This document shows positions 1 to 11,430 of a DNA stretch of 64,000 nucleotides, piece by piece; positions within the stretch are counted from its first letter, which is position 1; every line of letters starts with the position of its first letter. Origin of the DNA: Phoronis australis (lineage: Eukaryota; Phoronida; Phoronidae); assembly GCA_002633005.1 (NCBI GenBank), contig NMRA01000788.1:1-64000 (forward strand), given 5' to 3'. Below the pieces are notes generated by a model that saw only the letters and a program-made list of their open reading frames with translations, was not told the origin of the DNA and searched no databases. A program made the position numbers and the translations under genes.

Positions 1-142
1 CATACATACATACACACACATACATACATACATACATACTTACATACATGTATACATACATACATACATACTTACATACATGTATACATACACACATACA
101 TACATACATACATACATATATACATACATACATACATATACA
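1..142. repeat. Tetranucleotide microsatellite (CATA)n
   Basis: Near-continuous CATA/TACA repeats with short interruptions (CACACA, TGTA, TATA). The array runs off the left edge, so its full length is unknown. Open frames across it on both strands are repeat artefacts. Confidence 0.95.
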
Positions 143-979
143 AATAGATGTATTTTGTGGCAGCACATTCCCCAGAGAAACCGCCACTCACAGATTCTGC
201 ATCAGGCATTATGACATTGGCTTCAACAGTGTTAGGCCATAGTCCATTCGACTCTAAGAAGCCTAGAAAATCACTTCCGTGGCTACTTTTTGGGGGCACG
301 ATAGTTTTGGTGTTTATAAGGTCATTAAGTACTATACTTTAAGACTTCAAAAGGTTCCCAAGGTTTGACTTGCACGTTTTTGAGAAATTTGACCTCAAAA
401 TCTGACTTTTTGCAAAATTTGGCACAGAAAACCAATCTTCAAAAACCAACAACAGTAGACAAAAACTGAATGATAATTTGATTGGGTTTCATTCATTTGA
501 AGTTACCGGACAATAAGTGATAAATGTGACATTAGGTGAAAAATTTATCAGAAAGAGAAAAAGAAAAAATAGTAGCGCCTCCTGTTGGTCATAAATCATA
601 CTACTATATTCTGAACTCCTACCAAAAGAACAATATTGGAACTTGATAAAGACTTGATATCACAACCTACATATGAACAACATACAATTCCAACGCTTCT
701 GCAAGGAATTCACTCTCATCACTTTTATTAATTGTCACAATTGATTATCATTATCTACATTGCAGTTCATTGTCAACTGTCACACTGACAGGAAATGATA
801 CACAATACAGTCCTGACAGTCACCAGCATGATAAAATGTTGTCAATATTTCCATTAGGTTAAAAAAAGTTCTTTAACAACATAGCATGCACTTACTATAT
901 TTCTTCATCCACTCCATCATCATTTATATCATCATTATTGTCATCAAAAGTTGTTTTTTGACTGAGACACCGTGTTCAC
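143..979. other. Non-coding, nothing recognised
   Basis: AT-rich sequence with only short frames. I see no splice-bounded exon, no inverted-repeat element and no similarity to other parts of the window. Confidence 0.5.
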
Positions 980-1356
980 TCACAGTCTAATCACTGAGTC
1001 ACACAACTTAGCACATGGCATGCCCGACTTCAAACAAGAGCAATTTTTTTACCACAACCACCTCTTTTACACTTCCAATTAACATTTTTCATGGCATTTT
1101 CTGGGGCTAAAGGTAGAGTCATCCAGTGGAGCTTCAAATTACCCCGCTCCAAAAGCCACCCATTATCAACTGGAAATGGCGCACTGACATGCTGTTGCAA
1201 GGCTCGTTTGTGAATGGCACACTGGTAGTTTGCTCTTTTGGCATGGAACAGCAAACAATCAGGATTAGAAGGCAGAGATGATTCCGCCACAGATTTCAAC
1301 CTGAATATGTGGTAGCGTGCTTTGTTAACAGTTGCATACAAACGGTTCAATGTCTT
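980..1356 (-). pseudogene. CXC (tesmin/TSO1-like) cysteine-rich terminal exon, frameshifted
   Basis: The minus strand encodes a C-terminal protein segment with the signature KRANYQ, a GW...WMTLP stretch and a cysteine cluster. From knowledge of the family, this matches a large group of uncharacterised invertebrate proteins that end in a CXC-type zinc-binding domain and are often carried by or copied with mobile DNA. A plausible splice acceptor (CTCATAG) opens the frame at 1356. After the first cysteines (WKCKRGGCGKK) the frame crosses a run of seven A (about 1046-1052) and hits a stop. In the next frame the expected cysteines continue (CSCLKSGMPC then LC) to a stop at 980-982. The break is therefore one indel in a homopolymer, either a real mutation or a sequencing error. 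The companion exon may be the one at 2349-2457. Identity is good at motif level; function is not known. Confidence 0.55.
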
Positions 1357-2348
1357 CTATGAGTTGACAAGGAAACACAAATTTTGATCCCAACTTTAAC
1401 AACAAAGAAAAAGTTCAAAAAATATCTCTGCAAGCCTGCACCCTACCCGAAATAAAAAAAGTTTTGACAACCTGAATACCGTTTCATCTAAAAACCTTGC
1501 TTGTTACAGTAATCTAACTGGAATAGATAACCAAAATGCTCTTCACTTTAGCACACAGTATGGCCAACAACTGAAATTTCATTTTGTCTCTAAGTGTCCA
1601 GCAAAAATAAGCATTAAGAGAAATGAGCATCATTACTAGCATTGATTGCACTGTACAGTTGCCTTAAAACAATTTGAAACATAGAAACATTTTTATCATC
1701 CTTAATACTGTAGTTCAGCCTTTGAAAATAGAGGAATGGTCATGTTGGCAATAGTTTTTGTTTGAATTTGAAAAGCGTCCTTTTTTACCGTAGAGCTAAA
1801 ATTTCCATTGGCGCTTCCTGTTTTGAATAGCACAGAATTGGAAGAGTAAAAATTTTCCTACACTATAAACTCCAAATCAAGAATCTTCAATACGTGAGAT
1901 ACTGAAATCAGTGCAACATTTGAATTTTCAAGATTAATGAATTACAGAACACAGGCATTATTTCCATTTTTTATATTTCTCAAATTCCAAACACTGCTCA
2001 TGATTTTACATATAAGAGTCTCAAAATAGGCTTGGGATCATTCACATGTAGGTAAAAACTACTGCCAGTACCCTTGAGATTAGGATTACAAATTTATCAA
2101 GCAAAATAATTTTTTTCTGTGACCTAAACTAAAGATTATTTACCATAAATGACGCTTTTTCGAATTAAGAATAGGTAGGCCTATTTACAATCGAATGTTT
2201 GGAACTGGGATAAGTTTTCAATATTTCTTTTGCTTGTGAAGTTCCTCAGTGATTTGTGGCAAACGGTTCATTGTGGTGGCAAGACATTACTTTATATTTC
2301 TTTAAGCACTGTTAAATGTAACTGACAGTTACAATCTCCTTAACTTAC
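1357..2348. other. Probable intron, nothing recognised
   Basis: AT-rich sequence between the two minus-strand exons of the CXC-type gene. The phases do not join directly (phase 1 donor at 2349, phase 0 acceptor at 1356), so at least one exon is missing, unrecognised or lost here. Confidence 0.4.
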
Positions 2349-2457
2349 TAATGGGTTCAACATTATTTCCATCATCAGCTTGGTCTTTTTCTTTCTTAAG
2401 AGCTCTTTCAATTTCTGTTACATCCGTAAAGTGTCTGTAACACTGCTTGTGATAAAA
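2349..2457 (-). CDS. Exon with HxxCYRHFT motif, likely same CXC-type gene
   Basis: On the minus strand, a frame reading HKQCYRHFTDVTEIERALKK and then an acidic tail ends at a textbook donor (A|GTAAGT, intron at 2343-2348). The H-x2-C-Y-x2-F-T motif followed by a charged helix is known from the same class of invertebrate uncharacterised proteins that end in KRANYQ plus a CXC domain, which fits the exon at 980-1356 downstream on this strand. The 5' limit is uncertain, because a dispersed repeat (2460-2718) abuts the exon and may have replaced its upstream part. The donor is phase 1. It could be a fossil exon. Confidence 0.45.
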
Positions 2458-2459
2458 GC

Positions 2460-2718
2460 ATGCGATCACCAAGCCTAAAAATGAGGGGGCTCGAGTTTTT
2501 GAGAATGTGGACCTTCATGAAGATTCACAGGGAACTTCAGAGCTACGAATTGTGTGTTCGCCGAACTTTGGTAGTTCCTGCATTTTTAGTGAACTTTTGT
2601 TTCGTTTTCTACTTTTTTGGAGTTTTTGTTTCTCCGAGGCGGACCTTTTTACCCGCTTTACCAAATGGGGGAAGCTCGTTCAAGCCCCCCCCCGAACCCC
2701 CCCTTCGTGAGCGCATGG
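2460..2718 (-). repeat. Dispersed repeat family X, copy 1
   Basis: Its reverse complement matches 29285-29514 along about 230 bp. Shared blocks include GGCTCGA..TTTTTGAGAATGT, a TTTTTAGTG...TTTTGT stretch and the G/C-rich end near 2680-2712. A third fragment lies near 24155-24200. No coding capacity is evident and no terminal inverted repeat is clear. The class (SINE-like or DNA-element derivative) is unresolved. Confidence 0.6.
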
Positions 2719-4364
2719 CAGGAGCTCTGTTTTTTTACAAAAACTTAAAAACTTAGCAGCAATGATACTTCACTTGCAGTCAATGTTGATACATTTGTTT
2801 GCAAGCCTTGGACCAGGTAATGTCTGAAAATTCCAGCTCAGCAATTTGAGCAGAACCTGAGACATGAATGCAACAAAGGGCAGACATCTTGCCAGCCTGT
2901 TGTGAAGTCGCACACTCGTTCAATAATTCATGGTTTCAGCAGAGACCCAGGTGTCCCAAAACTGTTCTTTGCGAAACACAAAATGATTCAGGAATATGCC
3001 AAGAATTGTTTCAGTACTATGATGACACTCGTGGCCATTTTACTTGGCTTTCCTCAATTCCTAACTGCAGCTTGGTACTTTTTTAGCCTTGGCCCTTGGA
3101 AATTGCCTATTACTTGCGCACCCATCCAAGAATTAAAGTACTATCCAATGTAGTCAGCAGCAGTAAACAAGTTAGCTAAGCCAGCAGGATAACATCAGTT
3201 GACTGTCCTCTAATCATAGACTATAGATAGGGACTGCCAACTGCCGTTAGAGCGCGTTGCGCATGTCGCGGGCCAAGGGACATAAGCACTAACGATAAGA
3301 GGGCGCTGCACACGCAGGATAGAAAACTTCCGGTTTTATGGAGCGGTCGGTCCCTCGTTTCAAGATTTGGTAAAGTAATGAGTCGAATTGCTTAATTTTT
3401 GGACTTGTAAAAATAAAATGCGTATACGTCATGTCATTTAAAACACTCACAAGATAATTCAGACATGTTATGAGTTATTTACGCCAGAAACGTCTTCAGC
3501 TGATTTTCCCGTGTTTATCATTTACACATACACAGCCGCATCAGCTGATTTTTTGTTGCAATTAGTATTGATGTTTGTTTAAATTGAGTACGGTACAATT
3601 CAGCTCATAATCATAAGCACAAGTACTAACCAACAAAAGTGAATTTGTAACAATGTTACACAATAAATATTTGAAATTCACATACAGTTTGTTCCGGGGG
3701 AAGGCCAAAGGCTAACTGACATTGACATATCATTTGCAAAACTTGAGTGTCAAAAACTTGTGTGTCAAAAACTTGCTGTCACTACTATCATAGTCCAAAA
3801 GTACATTGTAAGGCAACTTCTAAACATAGCTACGATTATGCAAAATTGGTTCGATACATGACACTTGTTGCTGTTAACAATCTTTATTCCATTCCGTTCG
3901 TATCGTCAGAACATTGGTAAAGAAACTGACCAAGAGACGACAAACGATATTTCGAAAATACTTGTTTCATCAAGTGGAAATAAAATGACNGGGTTTGGAA
4001 TTCCCCAGCATTACTTTACAATTGGTAAGTGAAAAATGACAACACGAATATGCAATGGGATTTTTACAATAACAAACAGGAAAAAAACATAACAACATTA
4101 CATAAAGTGTTGCATACATTTCTGAGAACGAATACAAAAACACCCTTTGCATACTATGTTTTACAAAATAGAGCTGTCAGAGCAAAGCAAAATACAAATT
4201 TCATCAGAAACACTTCAATAGTCTAAAATGGTAGCTTTAGCCATTTATATATATTTTTGAAATATATTTTCGAGTTTTTTAATTTTTGCAGCCTCAAAAA
4301 TAGCCTTTTTTCAGCAAATAGCACCCAAAAATTTCAGGCCACAAAAATACCAAGTTTAGACAAC
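2719..4364. other. Non-coding, with a CpG-richer patch at 3240-3350
   Basis: Mostly AT-rich. A short CpG-rich block near 3240-3350 contains GCGCGTTGCGCATG and an ETS-like CTTCCGG, so it could be promoter-like, but no gene start is seen beside it. One N at 3990. The small frames at 2868-3153 lack splice support. Confidence 0.35.
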
Positions 4365-4366
4365 TA

Positions 4367-4469
4367 CCGTAATCGTTCGGGTTAACGCCCTGGGCGGTTA
4401 AAGTGGCGAATCCAAAAAATCGGGGGAGGGCGGTTAACTGAGCATGGGCGTTAACCCGAACGATTACGG
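4367..4469. mobile_element. 103-bp MITE, perfect 24-bp TIRs, TA target duplication
   Basis: The 24 bases at 4367-4390 (starting CCGTAATCGTTCGGG) are exactly repeated in inverse orientation at 4446-4469. TA dinucleotides flank both ends (4365-4366 and 4470-4471). The middle holds a second G/C-rich near-repeat (GGGCGGTTAA). A short palindromic element with a TA duplication fits a Tc1/mariner-mobilised MITE. Perfect TIRs suggest recent insertion. Confidence 0.85.
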
Positions 4470-4471
4470 TA

Positions 4472-5432
4472 TATTTTGGAATCCATAGCTTACTGTGTTG
4501 CTAAAACAAGATTGAGTCCTTTACATGTAGGTTAACAACATATCGTCACCAAACCGCTTTTAAAACGACAAAACACTTCAAGAATTACCATGCCTCGGTG
4601 AAAATATTTCTTTTGTTCCAAAATATTTCAAAACAATTCTAAAAATGAAATTGGTGCAACAACTGATTTCAAAAATAACAAAAACCAGAAACCTAATTTT
4701 TTCAGAGTATTTCGTCATTTATTCAAAAATCTTTGAGGTTATACGAATTATTCTTTTTTCCCCAAGTGAGATCCATGTTTCACAATCTTAAGTTACGCAC
4801 CATACGATAAAAATGATCATGTGCATTTTTAATTAAACAAAATTAAATTGGACAATAAAATTTCAATGAAATTTAAATCAATTTCATTCCTGTTAAATAA
4901 CTGAGAGGCGTTGTATTAGTGACCATCCAAAAAGAGCGTACTCGTATTCTAAACGGTTTTGTTGTACTGCAGCCTTGAATAAACAATTATTTTAATGCAA
5001 AATATAATTTTTAAAAATGAAACTGATCACAGCACAAGGTAGAAAACATGTAACAAAATTATTTTTGAAGAAAATAGACTCAATCTATCCCCAAAACTGA
5101 AGTTAAATTGAATTTTAAAAATATTCTGTACTGTTATAATGAAAATATTTCACCAATTTGGGTCACTTTATGTAATTTGCGGAAATTTTGACTGGTTCTG
5201 TTTAATCCATTTGACCAATCAAATTTAGTTCAGTTTTAACCCTGGAAAGGTCTGCATGGTTTTTGAAAATGACTGAATTTACCTTTTTTTGGGAGAGTAC
5301 ACTTGCAGGATTTTTCCAGGTTAGAAACTGAAAAGGCATTAAATTAAAAAACTACATTTTCCCATACTTTTATCAAAAAAAAAAACAAATAAAAGTGTAA
5401 ACTTAAGGCAGATGTTTTTAGCAGTTTGACAT
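4472..5432. other. Non-coding, nothing recognised
   Basis: Very AT-rich, with homopolymer runs and no credible exon or repeat boundary. Confidence 0.5.
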
Positions 5433-5588
5433 CAATAGCGGATTAAGAGGGGAGCCAAGAGGGCTACACCCCCCTAAAATTCCCCCAGATTCCATTTGGA
5501 AGATCGGGAGTGCCAATCTCTGAATGACAAAATCCTGGCTAATACTCTGCTCTGGTCCCCCTAACACAAAATCCTGGATCCGCCCCTG
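5433..5588 (-). mobile_element. hAT-like MITE, family 1, copy A
   Basis: The ends read CAATAGCGGATTAAG and, inverted from the right, CAGGGGCGGATCCAG, a CAnnnGCGGA terminus typical of hAT-type elements. The internal stretch AGAGTATTAGCCAGGATTTT is shared with 36776-36935 in opposite orientation, defining a family of about 156-160 bp. The flanks GACAT (5428-5432) and GATAT (5589-5593) look like a 5-bp target duplication with one change. Confidence 0.75.
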
Positions 5589-5593
5589 GATAT

Positions 5594-7882
5594 ACGTATT
5601 AAAATCAGTTCAGTAACGGCCATTTAGCAACTGAAAATTTATCCCCTTCTCAAGTGCTGCAGTACTTCGATTTTTAAAAATATTCATGAATGCCCTCATT
5701 TATTGAAACGGATATTAATATAAAAAAGAAAGTTTAAATATTTCGATGGCATACTTTTCATTGTCCACCACTTTTCATCATCCTAATATATATGAGCTTC
5801 TGAAAATCATGAAAAATGGCAAAATTTCGCTCTTGCTGAATTTTGGATATATTGGTAAACCATGGCTTATGTATAGTAAACATAGTGACGAATGAGAAAC
5901 TGCATTTAGGTCGATCCAAAATTCATACAAAATCACAAAATTCAAACTAAATTTCATCGTAAATGACTGAGAATTCAACTGGTGAAAAGAATTATCCATT
6001 TAGCTCAATCTTTTCATTGGGCCAAACTCCTCGATTCGTGTGTTGAACTGTGCCAGCAAGCGAGCCGATCAACAACTTGTCAAGTTAATGCCGACACGTT
6101 TCGTACCAATAATCCGACTTCAATGGCTCGCATACGCGATTTAGTTTGCATTAAACACAACAAATTAATGTCAAACTCAAAAATTTGCTTGACGTGCGTG
6201 AAATAAAAACGAAAGTTCACCTTCGTTACTATGCTTAGCCATGAGACCGGAAGTTTTGAATCCTGCTCACGTACTTTTGCGTTAGGCCGCGAGACTTCGG
6301 GGAGTCGCGAATCTCTTTACTAATATCCATGCTCTAATGAATGCTTTCATGCCAAGCAGACGACTTTTGAAGGGGAAAGGTATAGACACAATATTTTCCT
6401 GGCATTTGATTGGCTGTTCTGATAATTTTGCTCTGACACCTGATGGCTAACATATTAGTTGAGGCTATATTTTTTAACTTTTGAATTAAAGTTCTTACTA
6501 AACGTGCGAGTGTAATCTTGGGAACTTATTTGAAATTGACTTTTGAACATCTGTGGATGGGTTTACTGCAAAGTTCCCGTTGCCCCCAGAAAATACCCAC
6601 GGAGGTGAAAGATAGGAAAGCTGGGACTATGGCCATTTACTCGTAAGCCAACACTGGGTGTATTATCTTACTCATATAGAGTACATTAGCCTGTGCGAAA
6701 GTAGTTCACTTCTATCATTTTGCTCGGTAGACGGCGCTTTTGTAAACATGGTGGCTCGCGATTTCTGGTTTAGGCATTACAGTAGGCCTAGGCCTATCGT
6801 GTTTTTGAATCAATGTAAATGTTACTGAACAACTGTTGTGAATGCCGACTCAGATAAATGCTTTCGATTTAAAAATCTTGAGGGACTTTTTGATATGTAA
6901 GCTATGAATGTTTTTTTTCATAAGAAATGATGTGTGTGTGTTTGTGTTGTTAAAATCAGTTGCATAGTGAGTTAACCACTGAATGATGTCAGTGCTTAAT
7001 ATGCTTACGGGGATTTTGATTGAAGAATAATATTTTTATTGGTTAGACTGATACATACCAAGGGAACTTGTGCCATGTGATAAAATGTTATTGTTTACAT
7101 ATGTTTTGGAAAAAATAAATGGTTTAATATTAACGAGATAATGAAACGTTACAATTGTGTCTTAAGCATCTAAACGTCAATGTATAATACAGGATTACTT
7201 TTACATAAACATTTAAAATGTTATAGATTTTGGATTTCCTATATATAGTTAAGGTTAATAATGCATGCCTACATGATGTTCTCTGCACATTTGTTGGTTT
7301 GATAACACTATCACTGATGGTGTTACTCTATCAAAAATCCAAAATTAAAGGGCAATTTTGACAGTAAAATCGTACATGAAAATCTTATTTTAATGATGTG
7401 GATTTCTGACTCTGTCTCAATTTTTGTACTTCAGGGTGACCTAAAAGGGCTGCTGGGTTCCTTGTTAATTCCAGGTTGTCGTGTCTCTAAGGAAGCATTT
7501 TTTATTTAGTGCATCTGCATTGCATAAATTTATGTTTTTGATTATTTTTGGCAGCTTTCCCAGATTTCCGTAAAACTTCCAGGGTCAGATTTGGAAATTC
7601 TGGGTATTAGAAAAGACATAAAAAATTGGTGATGTGAAACCTGTTGTGATACGAATAGATACTATTGAAAGTATTTTTTGTCTGCATTAAACTCACCATT
7701 CTAATACAATGTGTCCTTGGTTGATCACCACAATTGCCACGTTGGAAGCTAATTCCTTGTTTTGGAAGCTAATTCCTCGTTTGCAAGCGTTTCACACCAT
7801 CACTTGTTGATGTCAGAGCCTCAAGGTTAGCATACACTACTTGGAGTGAAAATTTCCTTTAACTATATCACTAATTGGAAAA
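5594..7882. other. Non-coding; modestly CpG-rich at 6040-6310
   Basis: No gene recognised. The block at 6040-6310 has more CpG than its surroundings and an inverted ETS-like GACCGGAAG, but no supported transcript start. Elsewhere AT-rich. Confidence 0.35.
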
Positions 7883-7965
7883 CATAGGCGGGTTNCATAC
7901 AACCGCGCCCAATTCCCCGAGGCAACATGTTGGGGCCCCCTTCTGGTATCTGTAATCCGCCACTG
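7883..7965 (-). mobile_element. hAT-like MITE, family 2, short copy
   Basis: An 83-bp element whose ends, CATAGGCGGGTT and (inverted) CAGTGGCGGATTAC, are degenerate TIRs. Its inverse sequence matches the start of the element at 21072 (GGGCCC.AACATGTTGCCTCG, then TTGTATG). The flanks GAAAA and GAACA resemble a 5-bp duplication. One N at 7896. Confidence 0.6.
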
Positions 7966-8734
7966 GAACAGTACTACAAAACGCCACTAGTTTCTTCATC
8001 ATCAGTGTCATCATCACTAATGTCTCGCAAAAAAATGTTCCCGTTCTGGTATTGTAATTAGTGCACGGCAAAGATCTACTAAAGTTTGGTGAACTACAGG
8101 GCCAACACGCAAACAAATTGCAGTTCGTTGTGGGAACGTCAATAGCGCAATTATAGTTGACCTGTCAACTGGGCTAGTTTTATTTCATTTTAATAGCACA
8201 GTGAACTTTTTATGTTCACTGAGTAACTAAACCCTTTCAATGATGTTTTTCGTTTTAAAATTGCTTCAATAAATACTACAGGTACTTCAATATCGTTCGC
8301 AGTTCGTCGCGATTCTATTCGTGTTTTCCATTGACAGGGAATTCCCCGAGTATGCATGACAAGGGAGATAAGTCTTTATTTTGATACATAAACGAGTCGA
8401 CAAATACGGATTTTCTCACCTACAAGGATTATAATTACCATTTTTAAGAACGATATTTTGTAAATGTGAAGTGCCATATGTGAAAGACTAGTCGCCAACC
8501 GACTAGAGCGACGTCTTTCGTGAAAATGGGACTATGGCCCATGTCAGTTAGCCGTGATTTTATACGAACACGTCGTGGCTGAGGCTGTTGGCAATGGTCC
8601 GATTCTCACAACAGAAAATGTCATGTTGATCGCATTGGCTATCCTGGTATGGTAGAAGTAGAATGTTTTCTATCTATTGAGTGAAATTTTTTGCATTCCA
8701 GCCCAATGACAAGATATAGCTCATTTTTCCAATC
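7966..8734. other. Non-coding, with a hairpin at 8487-8505
   Basis: No gene seen. CTAGTCG-CCAAC-CGACTAG near 8487 is a perfect 7-bp stem enclosed by a looser GAAAGA/TCTTTC pair. No repeat boundary could be assigned. Confidence 0.4.
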
Positions 8735-9185
8735 TAGTTAGACAATGAACCAGACGAAAAATAATCACTCTCACATGATTGTGTTTATTTAAGTTATTCC
8801 ACATTATAAGTTATAAAAACTCACGCACTAGTCTATGCAAGTTAAACACAATAACAATAGCTTAGGTAAAGCGGAAAAATACAAAAATGTCTACGTTTCA
8901 CATCATTTCAAAATGAACTGCGTTTTAAGGACTTTTTCTATTCGACATCTTTTATGCTATCACTACAAAGCACGCCCTATAGTGTAATACAACAATCATT
9001 TTACGGAATATTATTCCAAGCAAGTAAAGTACGCAGGCCATGTAAGATGGCGCAGACGAGCGCAGAAAGGAAGTAGTAATTAGAATGCCCGTGAATACCA
9101 TGTTGAAACCAACATCCGGCCGAAGTCATGCACATCACTGCGTCAGCTACGATTTTGATAGTCGACTTCTCTGAAAAAAGGATTA
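8735..9185 (+). repeat. Dispersed repeat R1, copy 1
   Basis: Aligns by eye with 44400-44915 over about 450 bp, same orientation. Shared stretches include ATTCACTCTCACATGATTGT-type sequence, AAGATGGCGCAGA and GTGAATACCATGTTGAAACC. AAGATGGCG is a YY1-like motif, seen at promoters and the 5' ends of some retroelements. No long frame follows in either copy. Confidence 0.75.
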
Positions 9186-10240
9186 TTCACAATTCATGGT
9201 TTGCCGAATATGATACAAAAGAATTCTGATTAACAGTTTCAAAAGCACTACAAAATGAGTAACCACAATATAAGGCTCACGGGTGCCTTTCGAAGCTTAA
9301 CCACGAGGAACATAATTTATAGTAGCTGTTGGCAGAGCAGTTTTGAGTGGAATGGTACCGTTGCAAGTCCGGTTAAGACCGAAGGCGAAAATTCAGCAAA
9401 AAACGTTTCAAGAACTCTAAGACTGTTTTTGGTCGTCGGTCATAGACTTAGACAGAAATGATCTTGGCGAGCTAAGCTTTCGCCTGGAACTATGGCAAAT
9501 TTACAACACTAAGCGAGGCGGTGTCTGAAATATTCTTTCAAGAATAATCTTGATCTCGAAACTCTAAATGGTCGTTTATTTACACCATTTTGGACACAAT
9601 TGGGATTTCGTTTATGTGGGTACACCCTAGAAGGACTGGAAAATGTCATTTCAGATGTGCAGGTAGTGCATTGTCTATACACACGGTTGTTTGCTGGTTC
9701 TCGAGCCGAAAGAAGGCGGGCTTTAATATAACATTGTGAATGGGTATTAGATTGCGAAAGATTGTTAAAAATATCAACGAAATTTGCCCCTCGACAGTTT
9801 ACAATGATGATAGTTCAGTCTTAAGCCTACACCTACCAACTATCAGGCCTACTTTCAGTCTTAGCTGAGACCCATTTCGGTCGAAAGTAAAGTGCCCAAA
9901 ACCACCCTTTACCTTGTCACCTCGCATTTGGTAGGCAACAATATGTGCTGAATGCAACAACATATGAAAGAACACCTCTTAGTTTTAAGCCGACATGGGT
10001 AAAACTCCCCACCTGGAAACAATCTGATTGAGACTCCAGCATCCAGTGGCAGATCAAAACCAACATGTCAAACCATGGTACAAATGAAATGGAGCCAAAT
10101 CCCACGGGCGACGATCGGAACGCTTGGATTGTGCGGTGTATATTATAGAAGTAAAGTCCTTAACTAGACAGTACCACCGTCTAGACTGGCCACAGTAGAG
10201 CTGGTGATATCATAAGCTTCATAAGCCTCACGTTGCTAAT
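9186..10240. other. Non-coding, nothing firmly recognised
   Basis: Possible weak continuation of the R1 similarity to about 9290. A hydrophobic minus-strand frame at 9917-10105 could be an exon of the membrane-protein family at 10636, but splice support is poor. Confidence 0.35.
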
Positions 10241-10444
10241 ACCTTTTGCGCATAGAGGGACAACTTAGGAGGTCGCCGATAGCGCGCGCGTTAAAAATAG
10301 GAGCGCCCGCTGTGTAAAAATGACCCCTTGCCTATTTGCGCATCTGAACGAAGGACTGCTTGAAAACAGTTTGATTACGGGAATATTTGTTCGAGTTGGA
10401 AAGAATCGACGACCTCATAAGGTGTCCCTCTATGCGCAAAGGTT
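10241..10444. mobile_element. 204-bp TIR element (MITE)
   Basis: About 30 bp at the left (TTTGCGCATAGAGGGACA, then CTTA.GAGGTCG, from 10245) are inverted at 10410-10442 with two mismatches. The interior is G/C-rich and non-coding. A similar left end (ACCTTTTGCGTATATAGAGG) occurs at 54714. The target duplication could not be fixed. Confidence 0.7.
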
Positions 10445-10635
10445 TACTTATACTATCAACATGACTTGGAAGTTTTTTAAAACACTATTTTTAAATAGTG
10501 TTAGGCATAATTCGCCGAAGCCAATCGAGACGGTGACACTGTCTAGTCTTTACATGCAAACTCGCCGGTTATTCATTTCTCATTTTATCTTTATTATGGC
10601 CAAAAATGACATATGTTATTAAATACAACGATTAC

Positions 10636-10765
10636 CTTCGGCACTAAGGAGTATTATGCTGACTCCAAATTCAATAATAGCGATCGTCCATCTCGGCTTC
10701 CATTCTTCATAGTCGAGGTCATGGGAACCACCAGAGCCACGTGCGAAGTCTGCAAAAACTTTTTT
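10636..10765 (-). CDS. Membrane-segment exon, small-protein family (exon 2 type)
   Basis: On the minus strand the acceptor TTGTTCCAG is followed by 43 codons starting KKVFADFARG and containing a hydrophobic segment (IEFGVSIILL), then the donor G|GTAATC. It starts in phase 0 and ends in phase 1, exactly like the exon at 33545-33653, which starts KKIFANSVPAG and holds IEFVCGFLLL. The shared acceptor context, start, hydrophobic segment and phases show paralogy. The first exons of this family (27783, 35310) end in phase 0, so they are compatible upstream partners; the partner for this exon was not found. The family is not recognised. The product is probably a small secreted or membrane protein. 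Confidence 0.5.
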
Positions 10766-10944
10766 CTGGAACAATATTTAGTTACTGGCTAATACCAACG
10801 ACGAAACAGATCAAATATGTTAACTATGCAACATGATCAAAATAAAATGGTCTCTGTTATTGTTATTTTCAATAGTCCATTTTCTTTAGTAACATAATTG
10901 TACACTGCTATCAACAGTACATTTCAAAGTTACGAGATAGATGT

Positions 10945-11430
10945 TTGCCAATTTTCATCTATCAGAAAGCCTTTATCTGCAAATTTGAGATAGATACTTG
11001 GAACTGCCAGTTTATCGTATTTTTCTTAAATGTAACTGCATTCTGAAGTTTTACCAAAGAACTGCATCAAACGGCAATAAGGTCCAATTAATTATACTAT
11101 ATAAAAATGTATAATTCTGGAAGAATGCCTGACTAAATTAGCCGCAGCATGTGTGAGGGATACATATTCTAAAACTTTTGTCTTTATAGGGTAAAAATCT
11201 TTTGAATCATTGAAATTAAATTATTTCCCTCATAGCTTAACTAGTCTTTTATATAACCTCTCTGATTACTATTACACGCTGATATTTTTCGCATTTTGGT
11301 GACAGCCTTGGTTTTTAGCATTAAAAAATATTGTTTAACCAGTCAGGTATGCGAAATGATAATTACTTATGAATTGAATTATTTATCTTTTGTTTCTGGT
11401 ATAATCACCAAGAACTGACAAAGGGCTTTC
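10945..11430 (+). repeat. Dispersed repeat R2, copy 1 (unoccupied site)
   Basis: Matches 54903-55525 in the same orientation over about 480 bp (CTTTATCTGCAAATTT, CTGCATTCTGAAGTTTT, ATTACTATTACACGCTG, ACCAGTCAGGTAT and others). This copy lacks the 139-bp palindromic insert found at 54947-55085. On the minus strand it sits just upstream of the exon at 10636-10765, so it may be ancestral intron sequence. Confidence 0.75.

Noticed and set aside
3240-3350. CpG-rich promoter
   Set aside because: Composition only; no transcription start, TATA box or adjacent first exon could be shown.
9917-10105. Hydrophobic minus-strand frame as a third exon of the membrane-protein family
   Set aside because: The acceptor is poor and no paralogous counterpart was found near the other family members.
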